Shown: piece by piece, positions 54,046-63,211 of the stretch
Layout of the letters: each line of letters opens with the position of its first letter
How positions within the stretch are numbered: position 1 is the stretch's first letter
From: Pseudomonas putida
GTDB lineage: Bacteria > Pseudomonadota > Gammaproteobacteria > Pseudomonadales > Pseudomonadaceae
Assembly (NCBI RefSeq): GCF_026625125.1
Contig: NZ_CP113097.1
Span: 3,720,001-3,784,000, forward strand
Length of the DNA stretch: 64,000 nucleotides
Reading direction: 5' to 3'
The notes under the pieces: generated by a model
What the model was told of the DNA's origin: nothing
Databases searched by the model: none
Seen by the model: only the letters and a program-made list of their open reading frames with translations
Made by a program: the position numbers and the translations under genes

Positions 54046-54780
54046 ATGGCGCTACGCCCCCTTTTAACTTCCCTGCTGCTGGCCGCCAGCCTGGCCGCCC
54101 ACGCCGCCACCGAAGTGCTGCCGCTACAACACCGCAGCAGCGCCGAGCTGCTGCCCGCCGCCCAGTCGTTCATCGGCAAGGACGGTAGCGTCAGCGCCTT
54201 CGAGAACAAGTTGATCGTCAATGCCAGCCCCGAACGCATCGACGACCTGCGCACCCTGCTGCAACAGCTGGACACCGCGCCCAAGCGCCTGATGATCAGC
54301 GTCGACAACAACGACAGCAACTACCAGGACAACCGTGGCAATGCGCGCATCATCCATTACGGCACCAGCAACCGGGATGGTGGCCTGCAGCAGGTCCAAG
54401 CCAGCGAAGGCCAACCCGCGCTGATCCAGGTCGGCCAGAGCATCCCGGTCACCAGCACCAGCACCGACGGCTACGGGCGCATCCAGAGCTCTACCGAATA
54501 CCGCAATGTCACCCAGGGTTTCTACGTGACCCCAAGCCTGACCGGGGAAACGGTTCGTCTACAAATAAGCACCAATAATGACCGCATCAGCCATGAACGT
54601 GCTGATGTAGTGAAAGTGCAAAGTACCGACACGACGGTGACCGGCAAGCTCGGCGAGTGGATTACCCTGGCAGGGTTCAACCAGCAGAGCCAGGCCGAGC
54701 TCAATGCGTCAAGCCGCACATACAGCACCCAACGGGGTGAAAACATGACTTTACGTGTCAAAGTCGACCTTCTCGACTGA
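54046..54780 (+). CDS. Secretin-like exported protein
   Basis: With ATG 54046 (GGAG nine bases upstream) the 244-residue product has a clear signal peptide ending AAHAA. An N-domain like that of secretins follows (VLPLQHRSSAELLPAAQSFIGKDGSVSAFENKLIVNASPERIDDLRTLLQQLD). Beta-rich sequence typical of the secretin pore end comes next (LIQVGQSIPVTST, VTQGFYVTPSLTGETVRLQIS), but the middle is short. It may be a mini-secretin or a pilot-like envelope protein. No secretion genes adjoin. Function unknown. Confidence 0.75.
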   Translation: MALRPLLTSLLLAASLAAHAATEVLPLQHRSSAELLPAAQSFIGKDGSVSAFENKLIVNASPERIDDLRTLLQQLDTAPKRLMISVDNNDSNYQDNRGNARIIHYGTSNRDGGLQQVQASEGQPALIQVGQSIPVTSTSTDGYGRIQSSTEYRNVTQGFYVTPSLTGETVRLQISTNNDRISHERADVVKVQSTDTTVTGKLGEWITLAGFNQQSQAELNASSRTYSTQRGENMTLRVKVDLLD

Positions 54781-55272
54781 TCCCAGGCGAATCAAGGCCT
54801 CGACCAAAGGCCTTGAAACTGACCGACAAGTCGCACTAGACCAAAGATGTAGTAAGCACAGAAAAGCACTACAAAACATTTGACAGGTTCTTTTTCCCAA
54901 GGGCATGATGGCCTCGCTCCCGCTAATCAGGGGCCCTGGCAAGGGCCTTCGAGGCGCCTCCTCCCACCCTTGGAGGCACTCGTGTCTATACGGCCCACAA
55001 GGCGGTTCGACGGGATTGCGACTGCAACGAAGAAGTTGTCCCGCGGGACGGAAGCGCATCACCGCAGTTCTGGCAATCGCGTAGCACCGCAGCAAGGCAT
55101 CCACGAGCCGACCTGCCGGCGCATGCCCTCGCCCGGCCTGCAACCCCTTCCCCCCTCCGAACCTTCCCGTTCGCCGCCGCACTCCCCCGGACAGGACAGC
55201 CGCCACGCCCCTGATTCGCTTCGTGAGCATCAGCACAATTACCCCAAGATCGATGCGACGAGGTTTATTTCC
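54781..55272 (+). promoter_or_regulatory. aceA upstream region with candidate promoter
   Basis: The 492 bases before aceA contain TTGACA at 54880-54885 and, 18 bases on, CATGAT at 54904-54909, a candidate sigma-70 promoter. If used, it gives an aceA leader of about 360 bases. Short inverted repeats are present (for example CCTCC...GGAGG near 54960). No gene is supported in the gap, although a frame runs in phase with aceA from 54880. Confidence 0.45.
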
Positions 55273-56598
55273 ATGGCACTGACACGCGAACAGCAAATTG
55301 CAGCCCTCGAGAAAGACTGGGCCGAAAACCCGCGCTGGAAAGGCGTGACCCGTACCTACACCGCCGCCGATGTCGTTCGCCTGCGTGGCTCCCTGCAGCC
55401 GGAGCACACCCTGGCCCGCCTGGGTGCAGAAAAACTGTGGAAGCTGGTCACCGAAGGTGCCCACCCGTCCTTCCGCCCTGAAAAAGATTTCGTCAACTGC
55501 ATGGGCGCCCTGACCGGCGGCCAGGCAGTGCAGCAGGTCAAGGCCGGCATCCAGGCCATCTACCTGTCTGGCTGGCAGGTGGCCGCCGACAACAACTCGG
55601 CCGAGTCCATGTACCCTGACCAGTCGCTGTACCCGGTCGACTCCGTACCGACCGTGGTCAAGCGCATCAACAACTCGTTCCGCCGCGCCGACCAGATCCA
55701 GTGGAAAGCCGGCAAGAACCCCGGCGACGAAGGTTACATCGACTACTTCGCACCAATAGTGGCCGACGCTGAGGCCGGTTTCGGCGGCGTGTTGAACGCC
55801 TACGAGCTGATGAAGAACATGATCGAAGCGGGCGCTGCCGGTGTGCACTTCGAAGACCAGCTGGCCTCGGTGAAAAAGTGTGGCCACATGGGCGGCAAAG
55901 TGCTGGTACCTACCCAGGAAGCCGTGCAAAAGCTGGTGGCAGCTCGCCTGGCCGCTGACGTATCGGGCGTACCGACCATCATCCTGGCCCGTACCGACGC
56001 CAACGCCGCCGACCTGCTGACCAGCGACTGCGACCCCTACGACCAGCCGTTCGTGATCGGTGAGCGTACCCGTGAAGGCTTCTACAAGGTACGCGCCGGC
56101 CTCGACCAGGCCATCGCCCGCGGCCTTGCCTACGCGCCGTATGCCGACCTGATCTGGTGCGAAACCGCCAAGCCGGACCTGGACGAAGCCCGCCGCTTCG
56201 CCGAAGCGATCAAGAAGGAATACCCGGACCAGCTGCTGTCGTACAACTGCTCGCCTTCCTTCAACTGGAAGAAGAACCTGGACGACGCCACCATCGCCAA
56301 ATTCCAGCGCGAGCTGTCGGCCATGGGCTACAAGCACCAGTTCATCACCCTGGCCGGCATCCACAACATGTGGCACGGCATGTTCAACCTGGCGCACGAC
56401 TACGCCCGCAACGACATGACCGCTTACGTGAAGCTGCAGGAGCAGGAGTTCGCCGACGCCAGCAAAGGCTACACCTTCGTGGCGCACCAGCAGGAAGTGG
56501 GCACCGGCTACTTCGACGACATGACCACCGTGATTCAGGGTGGCGCATCGTCGGTGACGGCACTGACCGGTTCGACCGAAGAAGAGCAGTTCCACTGA
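55273..56598 (+). CDS. aceA: Isocitrate lyase
   Basis: Isocitrate lyase splits isocitrate to succinate and glyoxylate, opening the glyoxylate shunt for growth on acetate and fatty acids. The 441-residue protein contains the catalytic KKCGH at 201-205 (catalytic Cys203), [26 protein letters not shown] near 80, and SPSFNWKK near 320. I chose ATG 55273 because family similarity begins at MALTREQQI; the longer frame to 54880 covers the leader. A strong terminator follows. Confidence 0.97.
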   Translation: MALTREQQIAALEKDWAENPRWKGVTRTYTAADVVRLRGSLQPEHTLARLGAEKLWKLVTEGAHPSFRPEKDFVNCMGALTGGQAVQQVKAGIQAIYLSGWQVAADNNSAESMYPDQSLYPVDSVPTVVKRINNSFRRADQIQWKAGKNPGDEGYIDYFAPIVADAEAGFGGVLNAYELMKNMIEAGAAGVHFEDQLASVKKCGHMGGKVLVPTQEAVQKLVAARLAADVSGVPTIILARTDANAADLLTSDCDPYDQPFVIGERTREGFYKVRAGLDQAIARGLAYAPYADLIWCETAKPDLDEARRFAEAIKKEYPDQLLSYNCSPSFNWKKNLDDATIAKFQRELSAMGYKHQFITLAGIHNMWHGMFNLAHDYARNDMTAYVKLQEQEFADASKGYTFVAHQQEVGTGYFDDMTTVIQGGASSVTALTGSTEEEQFH

Positions 56599-56617
56599 TA
56601 GTGGCTTGCTGTTGAAC

Positions 56618-56654
56618 AAAAGCCCGGGGCTTGTGAAAGCTCCGGGCTTTTTTT
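56618..56654 (+). terminator. Rho-independent terminator of aceA
   Basis: AAAAGCCCGG (56618-56627) pairs with CCGGGCTTTT, which runs into a seven-T tract ending at 56654. It lies 20 bases after the aceA stop and is a strong intrinsic terminator. Confidence 0.92.
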
Positions 56655-56991
56655 CATGCAAGCTTCTGGTTGTTTTCAGAGAAAGAGCGCACGCAGGCCT
56701 GAGTTGTTCATGCCGGAGAAAATTCGGCTGCCATGCTGGCCCCGTCACGTCGCACTGACTTTTCTTTCACTCAATTTTCACCGCAACGCGCGGATACTGC
56801 AGCCATCCCTACGTGATAGACGCTCCTTTGCCCGCCCCTCCCGGCGGGCTTTCTTTTGCTCGCGATTTGCCATGGCCTGCCTCGTCCATGGCACGATCCA
56901 GTCCACAACGCTGCCCATCGGCGTGAACCTTCAGGGCTCTGCGGGCTCAGTTGTGCAGACAGCGCTTGCACCATCGAGAAAGGGATTTGTA

Positions 56992-58749
56992 ATGGGATAT
57001 GCTCCACCCGCCGCTCTGCCAAAGGTTCGCATCGAACGTGAACTGAGCCCGCGGGCCGTGCTCACCGGCGCGCTGCTGGGCATCTTGCTCACGCCATCGA
57101 ATGTGTATGCGGGCCTCAAGATCGGCTGGTCATTCAACATGTCGATCATCGCGTTGCTGGTCGGCTTCGCCCTCTGGCAGGGCATGGCGGGCCGCACAAA
57201 GGGCCGGCCCGCGTGGACACTGCACGAAAGCAATATCAACCAGACCGTGGCGTCGGCGGCTGCCTCCATCATTTCCGGCGGGCTGGTGGCACCGATCCCT
57301 GCCTATACGCTGCTCACCGGCAACCAACTGGACCCAGTGCCGATGATGGCCTGGGTGTTTTCCGTAAGCTTCCTGGGCATCTGGATCGCCTGGTATCTAC
57401 GCCCCGCCTTGCTCAACGACCGTGACCTGAAGTTCCCCGAAGGCATGGCGACCCTGGAAACGCTGCAGCAGATCTACAATCATGGGCGCGAGGCCATGGC
57501 TCGCATCAAAGTGCTATGCAGTGCAGCGCTGCTGTCAGGGCTGGTGAAGTGGATGGATGGCTTCGTCTGGGCCATACCGCGCTGGGCCCCCACACCTGCG
57601 CTCGAACGCCTGACCTTCACCGTCGACCCTTCGCTATTGCTTATCGGCTTTGGCGGCATCATCGGCATTCGCGTGGGCCTGACGTTGCTGTTCGGCGCCG
57701 CGCTGGCCTGGGGTGGGCTAGCGCCGTGGCTGATCGACCACGCATTGGTAGTGATTGCCCCGAACGCCAGCGGCCCCCAGTTCGCCGCGCTGGTGGAGTG
57801 GCTGTTGTGGCCGGGCGTAAGCCTGATGGTCTGTGCGACCCTGACGTCATTGGCAGTTCGTCTGTTGCAAGTGCCACGACGGTTGCCTGCGAATGAGCCA
57901 GAACGTCGGGCGCCGCGTGTCAGGGCACGGTTTTCGCCAGGGCCTGCATCGGGTCTGCTGCTGTCCATCGCTCTGGTCGTCGCCCTGCAGGCGCTGCTGT
58001 TCGGGATCGATTGGTGGATGGCGTTGTTGAGCATTCCTTTGGCGATTTGCCTTGCTGTCGTCGCCGCACGCGTCGTCGGTGCCACCGGCATTGCACCGAT
58101 TGGCGCGATTGGCAAGCTGTCGCAACTCAGCTTCGGCCTGATCGCCCCGGGCCAGGTGGCCATCAACCTGATGAGCGCCAACACGGCAGGTGGCGCGGCC
58201 GGACAGTCCACTGACCTGATGAACGACTTCAAGGTTGGCCTGGCGATCGGCGCCACCCCGCACAAGCAGCTGGTTGCCCAATGCATCGGTATTTTCATCG
58301 GCAGCGTGGTCGGCGTGCTGGTTTACCTGATGCTGATCCCGGACCCGCAAACCATGCTGCTTACCGAGCAGTGGCCTGCGCCGGCTGTCGCGACCTGGAA
58401 AGCAGTGGCCCAGACGCTGACACATGGCTTGGGCGCGCTGTCGCCGGAAATCCGCTGGGCGATTTTGGGCGGCAGCGCCGTTGGCGTACTGCTGGGCATG
58501 CTGGACAGCCTGCTACCGCAACGGGCGGCACGCTGGCTGCCGAGCACCGCCGCACTGGGGTTGGCGTTCATACTGCCGGCGTCGATCGCAATGATGATGG
58601 GCTTTGGCGCAGTGCTTACCTGGCTGGTCAACTGCCGATGGCCGAAAGTCACAGAGCGCTTCGCGATCACAGCGGCCGCAGGGTTGATTGCCGGTGAAAG
58701 CATCACGGGCGTTGGGGCATCGTTCTGGGAGATGCTTAGGGCGTTGTAG
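56992..58749 (+). CDS. OPT-family oligopeptide transporter
   Basis: The 585-residue membrane protein has the OPT pattern: ELSPRAVLTGALLGILLTPSNVYAGLKIGWSFNMSIIALLVGF near the N-terminus, NINQTVASAAASIISGGLVAPIPA near 85, and LNDRDLKFPEGMATLETL near 145. About 14 membrane segments are expected. OPT proteins import small peptides or metal-chelator complexes. I chose ATG 56992, with AAAGGGA six bases upstream, over frames that begin upstream as far as 56656. Substrate unknown. Confidence 0.92.
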   Translation: MGYAPPAALPKVRIERELSPRAVLTGALLGILLTPSNVYAGLKIGWSFNMSIIALLVGFALWQGMAGRTKGRPAWTLHESNINQTVASAAASIISGGLVAPIPAYTLLTGNQLDPVPMMAWVFSVSFLGIWIAWYLRPALLNDRDLKFPEGMATLETLQQIYNHGREAMARIKVLCSAALLSGLVKWMDGFVWAIPRWAPTPALERLTFTVDPSLLLIGFGGIIGIRVGLTLLFGAALAWGGLAPWLIDHALVVIAPNASGPQFAALVEWLLWPGVSLMVCATLTSLAVRLLQVPRRLPANEPERRAPRVRARFSPGPASGLLLSIALVVALQALLFGIDWWMALLSIPLAICLAVVAARVVGATGIAPIGAIGKLSQLSFGLIAPGQVAINLMSANTAGGAAGQSTDLMNDFKVGLAIGATPHKQLVAQCIGIFIGSVVGVLVYLMLIPDPQTMLLTEQWPAPAVATWKAVAQTLTHGLGALSPEIRWAILGGSAVGVLLGMLDSLLPQRAARWLPSTAALGLAFILPASIAMMMGFGAVLTWLVNCRWPKVTERFAITAAAGLIAGESITGVGASFWEMLRAL

Positions 58750-59143
58750 CTGCAGGAAACAGCATTTCACACACGGCAGCGCCAGTGCTTTTGCCTGCCG
58801 TGAGTGAATGTCAGCTCTGGGTCTAGGTGGTTACTGGTTGTGGTCGGAAAATCAGACTTTTTCCCTTTCATGTAGTCCATTTCCCAAACATACTGCAGCC
58901 GCCTGATTTCCGTTGCGGTCGCCCTGCTCGCGCTCTAGTCTCGGCCTGTTGCTGCACAACAGCGACACGGCTTTGACAGGCCGTAACGGTATGTAGGTCG
59001 GCAGCGTCTTCAATGGCGGCTGTGTGTGGGGCACGCTCGCGTGCGCCGGAACTTCCTATGTCCGCCGGTCTGTCAACCTGCACACAGCTGCCACCCAACC
59101 TGTTTGACAGCGGGATAGGTGTGCTCCCCTTGGAGATATAGGA
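58750..59143. other. Intergenic region with hairpin
   Basis: This 394-base gap has CACGGCAG (58772-58779) pairing with CTGCCGTG (58795-58802), a likely transporter terminator without a T-run. The remainder carries the upstream region of the small protein at 59144 (GGAGATATAGGA ribosome site). No further gene is supported. Confidence 0.45.
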
Positions 59144-59386
59144 ATGTTGAAGATAGTCCCCGATCCACCCCACGCCCTCCACAACCTCGAAGACACTCTC
59201 ATCCAGGCCGCAGACTTCGCTAACTGCGCGCTAGCCGTTGCGCATCAGGCGATGCTTGTTCAGCCTCGGTCGCCTGCGTCGGCCCTGATGATGGCGTCGA
59301 CACATGAACTCGAGTCGCTGCGTGTTCTGCTTGAGGCGGCATTGATTCAGGTCCAGATGCCAGCCGAGCCGCGAACCCTGCACTGA
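59144..59386 (+). CDS. Small Pseudomonas protein, DUF6124-like
   Basis: The 80-residue protein (MLKIVPDPPHALHNLEDTLIQAADFANCALAVAHQAML) matches the look of the small Pseudomonas DUF6124/DUF3077-associated proteins that start K-P-DPP and have two helices. It has a strong GGAG-type ribosome site. No function is known. The stop is followed within six bases by a perfect palindrome (59391-59405). Confidence 0.75.
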   Translation: MLKIVPDPPHALHNLEDTLIQAADFANCALAVAHQAMLVQPRSPASALMMASTHELESLRVLLEAALIQVQMPAEPRTLH

Positions 59387-59390
59387 GTCG

Positions 59391-59405
59391 ACAACACTGT
59401 GTTGT
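59391..59405. repeat. Perfect 15-base palindrome
   Basis: ACAACACTGTGTTGT is a perfect inverted repeat with one central base, just after a small gene stop. A partial REP core (GCCGGCAAGCCGGCT) follows at 59422-59436. It could be an operator or a terminator stem; there is no T-run. Confidence 0.5.
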
Positions 59406-59537
59406 CTGGGCGGGCCCTGGCGCCGGCAAGCCGGCTACCGAGGCATGCGCGGCATTGCGTGAGGCTGGTGTCGCGACTACGGGCGCAGCTTACCCGCTAA
59501 AGGGCCCGCTCAGACCCTGGATGCTTCGGAGAGATCA

Positions 59538-59807
59538 ATGCCAAGCGATGAGCCGGACGTAAAAACCACCGTGGGCAAGACCACGTTCTTTCAAGGTGAA
59601 CACCAGACACATCCCCTGTTTCGCGTCGAGGCCGGCATCCCCTGCCAGTCTGCCCGGGAGCAGGCTTCGGAACTGATGGGTTATGTGCGGGAATTGACGA
59701 TCATCGGCGTGATGGATGAGAAACCGATGATGGTCTGGGCAGCGCACTACTTGAGTGCCTTGGCCAAGGCGCTGATGGATGATGCTGAGTTAGGGATGAT
59801 GCACTGA
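59538..59807 (+). CDS. DUF3077-family small protein
   Basis: The 89-residue protein has the family's layout: KTTVGKTTFFQGE, then HPLFRVEAGIPCQSAREQASELMGYVRELTIIGVMDEKPMMVWAAHYLSALAKALMDDAELGM. These small helical proteins are common in pseudomonads and have no known role. GGAGAGATCA precedes the ATG. It follows the DUF6124-like gene by 151 bases. Confidence 0.85.
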   Translation: MPSDEPDVKTTVGKTTFFQGEHQTHPLFRVEAGIPCQSAREQASELMGYVRELTIIGVMDEKPMMVWAAHYLSALAKALMDDAELGMMH

Positions 59808-59970
59808 TTTCCTGACATGCCAGCCGGTACAACAGAGGCGCCAGCCTTTGCATTGAAGTGACGGTATTGCCCCCCCAGCCTTTGTAAACTCAGCAGCGAG
59901 AAAAATTGAATTAGCTGTTTTCCAACTCGGTCAAGAATTATGAACGCAGTAATCTGACGAGGTAACAGCG

Positions 59971-60105
59971 ATGACTATCGAAGCAGAGACACTCGTACAA
60001 CTGGCCGAAGCGCTTCAAGAGCGCGGCATGACTTTCGTGTCAGACGTTGCATTCATCCGTGCGCCCTATAGGCACAACCACCGCTGGGTCTGCACCGTAG
60101 AGTGA
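59971..60105 (+). CDS. Small 44-residue hypothetical protein
   Basis: A short frame starts at ATG 59971 behind GAGGTAACAGCG and encodes MTIEAETLVQLAEALQERGM, FVSDVAFIRAPYRHN, ending HRWVCTVE with TGA at 60103-60105. The ribosome site and protein-like composition favour a true small gene. I do not recognise it. It overlaps no other gene. Confidence 0.5.
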   Translation: MTIEAETLVQLAEALQERGMTFVSDVAFIRAPYRHNHRWVCTVE

Positions 60106-60178
60106 TATCCCACTTCGCCCGCGGCGCCGAGTCAAACTCCGCCGCTGGCCCCTACCCTGTTCCTGAGACCAATGAGCG

Positions 60179-61723
60179 TTACTGTGAAGTGCCGATGGAG
60201 AGCAGACGGCCGATATGCCCAGCTGCCAGTTTCATGTTCTCGACCAATGCGGGAACATCACAGTCTTGCTTACGGTACTGGGGAATGGTCGCCGAAATGG
60301 ATCCAGCCACTTGGCCATCAACGAAGAACGGCACACCAATACCAAATGCACCCAATACACGCTCCCCATCACCAACCGACCAACCACGCTCTCGGATTGC
60401 AGCAAGATCAGCCCCAAGTTCTTCATGGCACACGATCGTGGCACTTGTAAGTTTCTGTAGCGTCAACCCACCTGCAAATTCAGGATCTAAGTAGGCCAAC
60501 ACCGCCTTACCGGCGCCCCCTGCATAAAGCGGTACGTCAACACCGGTTTCGAGCGTGTACTGGATCGGCCTCCATCCCTGCACAACTTCAATGAAATGCG
60601 CTTTTTTAGTGGCTGGGTCGTAGCTCAGGAACGCGATGGTTTCGCCGGTTTCCTTGACCAGGGCTTCGATGACAGCCCTGCACAATTTAGCGACCGTGCA
60701 TACGCTGTTGTTTAGCAGCGCCACCCATTGATATAAACGCGCCCCCGGGAACAGCTCTTTGCCATCTGCGCACACTAGTTTTGCCTGAGAGGCCGATTCG
60801 ACGATCTTTCGGGCAGTCGCAATGTTGCACTGTAGCTGCGATGCAAGCCCCGAACTGCATACATAACCATTCGGTATAGCGCAAAGAATCTGCAACAATC
60901 CCTCTAATCGAGAAATAGTAGAACTGTCATCGCTACAGATGATGCTTTGCTTATCCTCCCTGTGTTGTGCAAGGAAACGCTCAAGCTCAGTTGCCACACC
61001 CTCAACCATTGCGAGTGACGTCTGCGCGCCTTGCCCACCGTCGCCACCGAGATTGTGTAGCGACACCGTGATGATCAACCCTTGTGTTAATCGCTTGGTC
61101 ACTATCGCAACTGCAGCAGGGAACTCGTACTCCGCAATAGGCGGAACCGAACCCCCAAAGCTCCCATGCAGCATCAATGAGTCTTCGTCCGGAGAGCGCT
61201 GTAAAAAATCATTGAAACCGCGGCCGATGTCGCCAAAACCCAACGGGTAGACCGAGCCGATCTTTGGTCTGAATGCAAGGGTCGCCTGGGCCTCACCGCA
61301 GTAGAGCACATAGTAGCCATTCACGTGCGGGGCATAAACCGACAGCAAGGCTGCCTGTTTGGCAACCCCTGCCAGCCCGTCCAGAAGACGCCTGGCGGCG
61401 CTCAACAACGCACTGCGGTTACTCAGGGCGGCCATGAGCACTCGCAAACGCGGCCCGACCCGATACTTTCCTACCCCGTCTTCTACTGCGAAATCACGAT
61501 CGACCAAGGCCGTCAGGATTCGGTTGACCGTGCTTCGGCTCTCGCTCAGCTCACCGGCCAACTCCCTCACGCCCCAAGGTTCTCCCTCCACTCGTCTGGC
61601 CAAGGCGTCCATCACCTCGATCAATCGACCGTGGCTGGAGGTAGCAGCGGGTGCCTTTGGAATAGCTGTTTCGAGGGGCGCATTGGGCATTTCAGGTGAC
61701 TTGAAAGCATCTGGGGGCTCCAT
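60179..61723 (-). CDS. Double-length IclR-type regulator
   Basis: At 514 residues this is about twice the normal IclR length. The N-terminal half has an IclR helix-turn-helix (ELAGELSESRSTVNRILTALVDRDFAVED, about 52-82) and an effector-binding domain (KIGSVYPLGFGDIGRGF). The second half repeats a helix-turn-helix-like segment (SGLASQLQCNIATARKIVESAS, near 295) and a better preserved effector domain (YTLETGVDVPLYAGGAGKAVLAYL; GWSVGDGERVLGAFGIGVPFF). It looks like an internal fusion of two IclR proteins. It is divergent from an MHS transporter gene and probably controls it and the dehydrogenase beyond. Confidence 0.85.
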   Translation of the reverse strand: MEPPDAFKSPEMPNAPLETAIPKAPAATSSHGRLIEVMDALARRVEGEPWGVRELAGELSESRSTVNRILTALVDRDFAVEDGVGKYRVGPRLRVLMAALSNRSALLSAARRLLDGLAGVAKQAALLSVYAPHVNGYYVLYCGEAQATLAFRPKIGSVYPLGFGDIGRGFNDFLQRSPDEDSLMLHGSFGGSVPPIAEYEFPAAVAIVTKRLTQGLIITVSLHNLGGDGGQGAQTSLAMVEGVATELERFLAQHREDKQSIICSDDSSTISRLEGLLQILCAIPNGYVCSSGLASQLQCNIATARKIVESASQAKLVCADGKELFPGARLYQWVALLNNSVCTVAKLCRAVIEALVKETGETIAFLSYDPATKKAHFIEVVQGWRPIQYTLETGVDVPLYAGGAGKAVLAYLDPEFAGGLTLQKLTSATIVCHEELGADLAAIRERGWSVGDGERVLGAFGIGVPFFVDGQVAGSISATIPQYRKQDCDVPALVENMKLAAGHIGRLLSIGTSQ

Positions 61724-61808
61724 TTTGGGCCTGTTTCCTAGCCCGTGGCAATCAGCAGCCTGTTGACAAGCAAGTACGGCACGAGGATCCTACAAAAACA
61801 ACAAAACA

Positions 61809-61819
61809 GGACGCCGTCC
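61809..61819. promoter_or_regulatory. Short palindrome in the IclR/transporter control region
   Basis: GGACGCCGTCC is a perfect 11-base palindrome 42 bases before the transporter start and about 86 bases from the divergent regulator start. It is a candidate operator for the IclR-type protein; this is inferred from position only. Confidence 0.35.
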
Positions 61820-61860
61820 CATTTTTTAACATGGACGTATCCGATAAGCTGGAGTGACCT

Positions 61861-63201
61861 ATGAATAAGAACAATACGCTGACGGAGTCTGTCGCCATGC
61901 TTGAGCCTGTAGCCGAGCGCAAGACGAAGGCGAAGAAAGCCACCGCTGCCGCCGTATTCGGCACCTTCGTTGAGTACTATGACTTCAGTATCTACGGGTA
62001 TCTCGCCGCAACCTTGGCGCTGGTGTTCTTTCCCTCCGACGACCCCACGACCGGCCTGCTCAACACGTTTCTCGTGTTCGGCTCGGCCTTTCTCGTACGC
62101 CCCCTGGGGGCAGTCGCCTTCGGCTGGCTCGGCGACAAGGTCGGGCGCCGCGCGAGCCTGATCGCCAGTATCACGCTGATGGGCATCGCAGCCACGCTCA
62201 TTGGCTTACTGCCTGGGTATGCACAGATTGGCGTTTGGGCACCCATCCTCCTGGTCGCGCTGCGTATGCTTCAAGGTTTTTCAGCAGGCGGCGAGATCGG
62301 CGGTGCGGCAAGCTACATTCGCGAATGGGCGCCAGCCAACCGTCGCCCGCTCTACATTTCCTTCCTGCCGTCGATTGCACAGTTCGGCAAAGGCCTGGCA
62401 GCTGCGATCGCGGGCTTGGCAGCAGCATCGTTGACCGACCCCGAGATGGCAGAATGGGGCTGGCGTGTACCGTTCCTGCTGGCCTTGCCACTGGGCATCA
62501 TCGGCCTGTGGATGCGCCTGGGCATTGAGGACAGCCCGGAATTCGAGTCCAGGAAAACCGCAGAGACGGAGCCAAAAGGCGCGCCGTTCGCCGAACTCAT
62601 TCGTGAGTACATGCGCCCGCTGACCAAGGTAATGATGATCTCGATGGTGCAGAACATCGGCACCTATATCGGCACCGTCTTTATTGCCGCGTACTTCAGC
62701 TCCATCCTCGGCTACTCCAAAGGTCAAGCGTCGACGATCGTTCTGGTTGCCGTCAGCTTCGCGGCCCTGATGATCCCACTGGCAGGTCAACTAGGTTCGA
62801 TCATTGGCAGCAAGGCACTTCTGCGCCTGGCATACCTTGGCTACGCGGTCCTGTCCATCCCGTCCTTTATCCTGATGCAGCAAGGACAAGTCAGCCTGGC
62901 CATGGCTGGCCTGGCCTTGGGCATGGTGCCCTACGCCCTCTGCCTGGCAGGTACCTATTCGGTCATGCCGGAGTTCTTCCCTACCCATGTTCGGCATACC
63001 GGTGTCGCTTTCGGCCACAGCGTAGGTGCCGTGATCGGCGGTGGCATCGGCCCGTTCATGGCGACCTGGTTGATCGGCGCCACCGGCAATCAAAGCGCGC
63101 CTGCCTTCATTCTCTGCGGCGCTGGCGTTCTCGGCCTGATCGTGTTGTGGACCGTCCGCAACCAAGCTGCCGCCGACGACAACAAACATCAATTTGCCTG
63201 A
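61861..63201 (+). CDS. MFS transporter of the metabolite:H+ symporter type
   Basis: The 446-residue, 12-helix transporter has VFGTFVEYYDFSIYGYLAATL and the MFS motif FGWLGDKVGRRASL near 85. LQGFSAGGEIGGAASYIREWAP near 138 marks the MHS group, whose members carry dicarboxylates, shikimate, proline/betaine or similar acids with protons. It lies between the IclR-type regulator and a 2-hydroxyacid dehydrogenase (10 bases), so it probably imports the substrate used by that dehydrogenase or a related acid. Confidence 0.9.
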   Translation: MNKNNTLTESVAMLEPVAERKTKAKKATAAAVFGTFVEYYDFSIYGYLAATLALVFFPSDDPTTGLLNTFLVFGSAFLVRPLGAVAFGWLGDKVGRRASLIASITLMGIAATLIGLLPGYAQIGVWAPILLVALRMLQGFSAGGEIGGAASYIREWAPANRRPLYISFLPSIAQFGKGLAAAIAGLAAASLTDPEMAEWGWRVPFLLALPLGIIGLWMRLGIEDSPEFESRKTAETEPKGAPFAELIREYMRPLTKVMMISMVQNIGTYIGTVFIAAYFSSILGYSKGQASTIVLVAVSFAALMIPLAGQLGSIIGSKALLRLAYLGYAVLSIPSFILMQQGQVSLAMAGLALGMVPYALCLAGTYSVMPEFFPTHVRHTGVAFGHSVGAVIGGGIGPFMATWLIGATGNQSAPAFILCGAGVLGLIVLWTVRNQAAADDNKHQFA

Positions 63202-63211
63202 GAACAACAAA

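Noticed and set aside
54751..56748. 665-codon minus-strand frame opposite aceA
   Set aside because: Antisense shadow of isocitrate lyase; valine/glycine-rich composition and no motifs.
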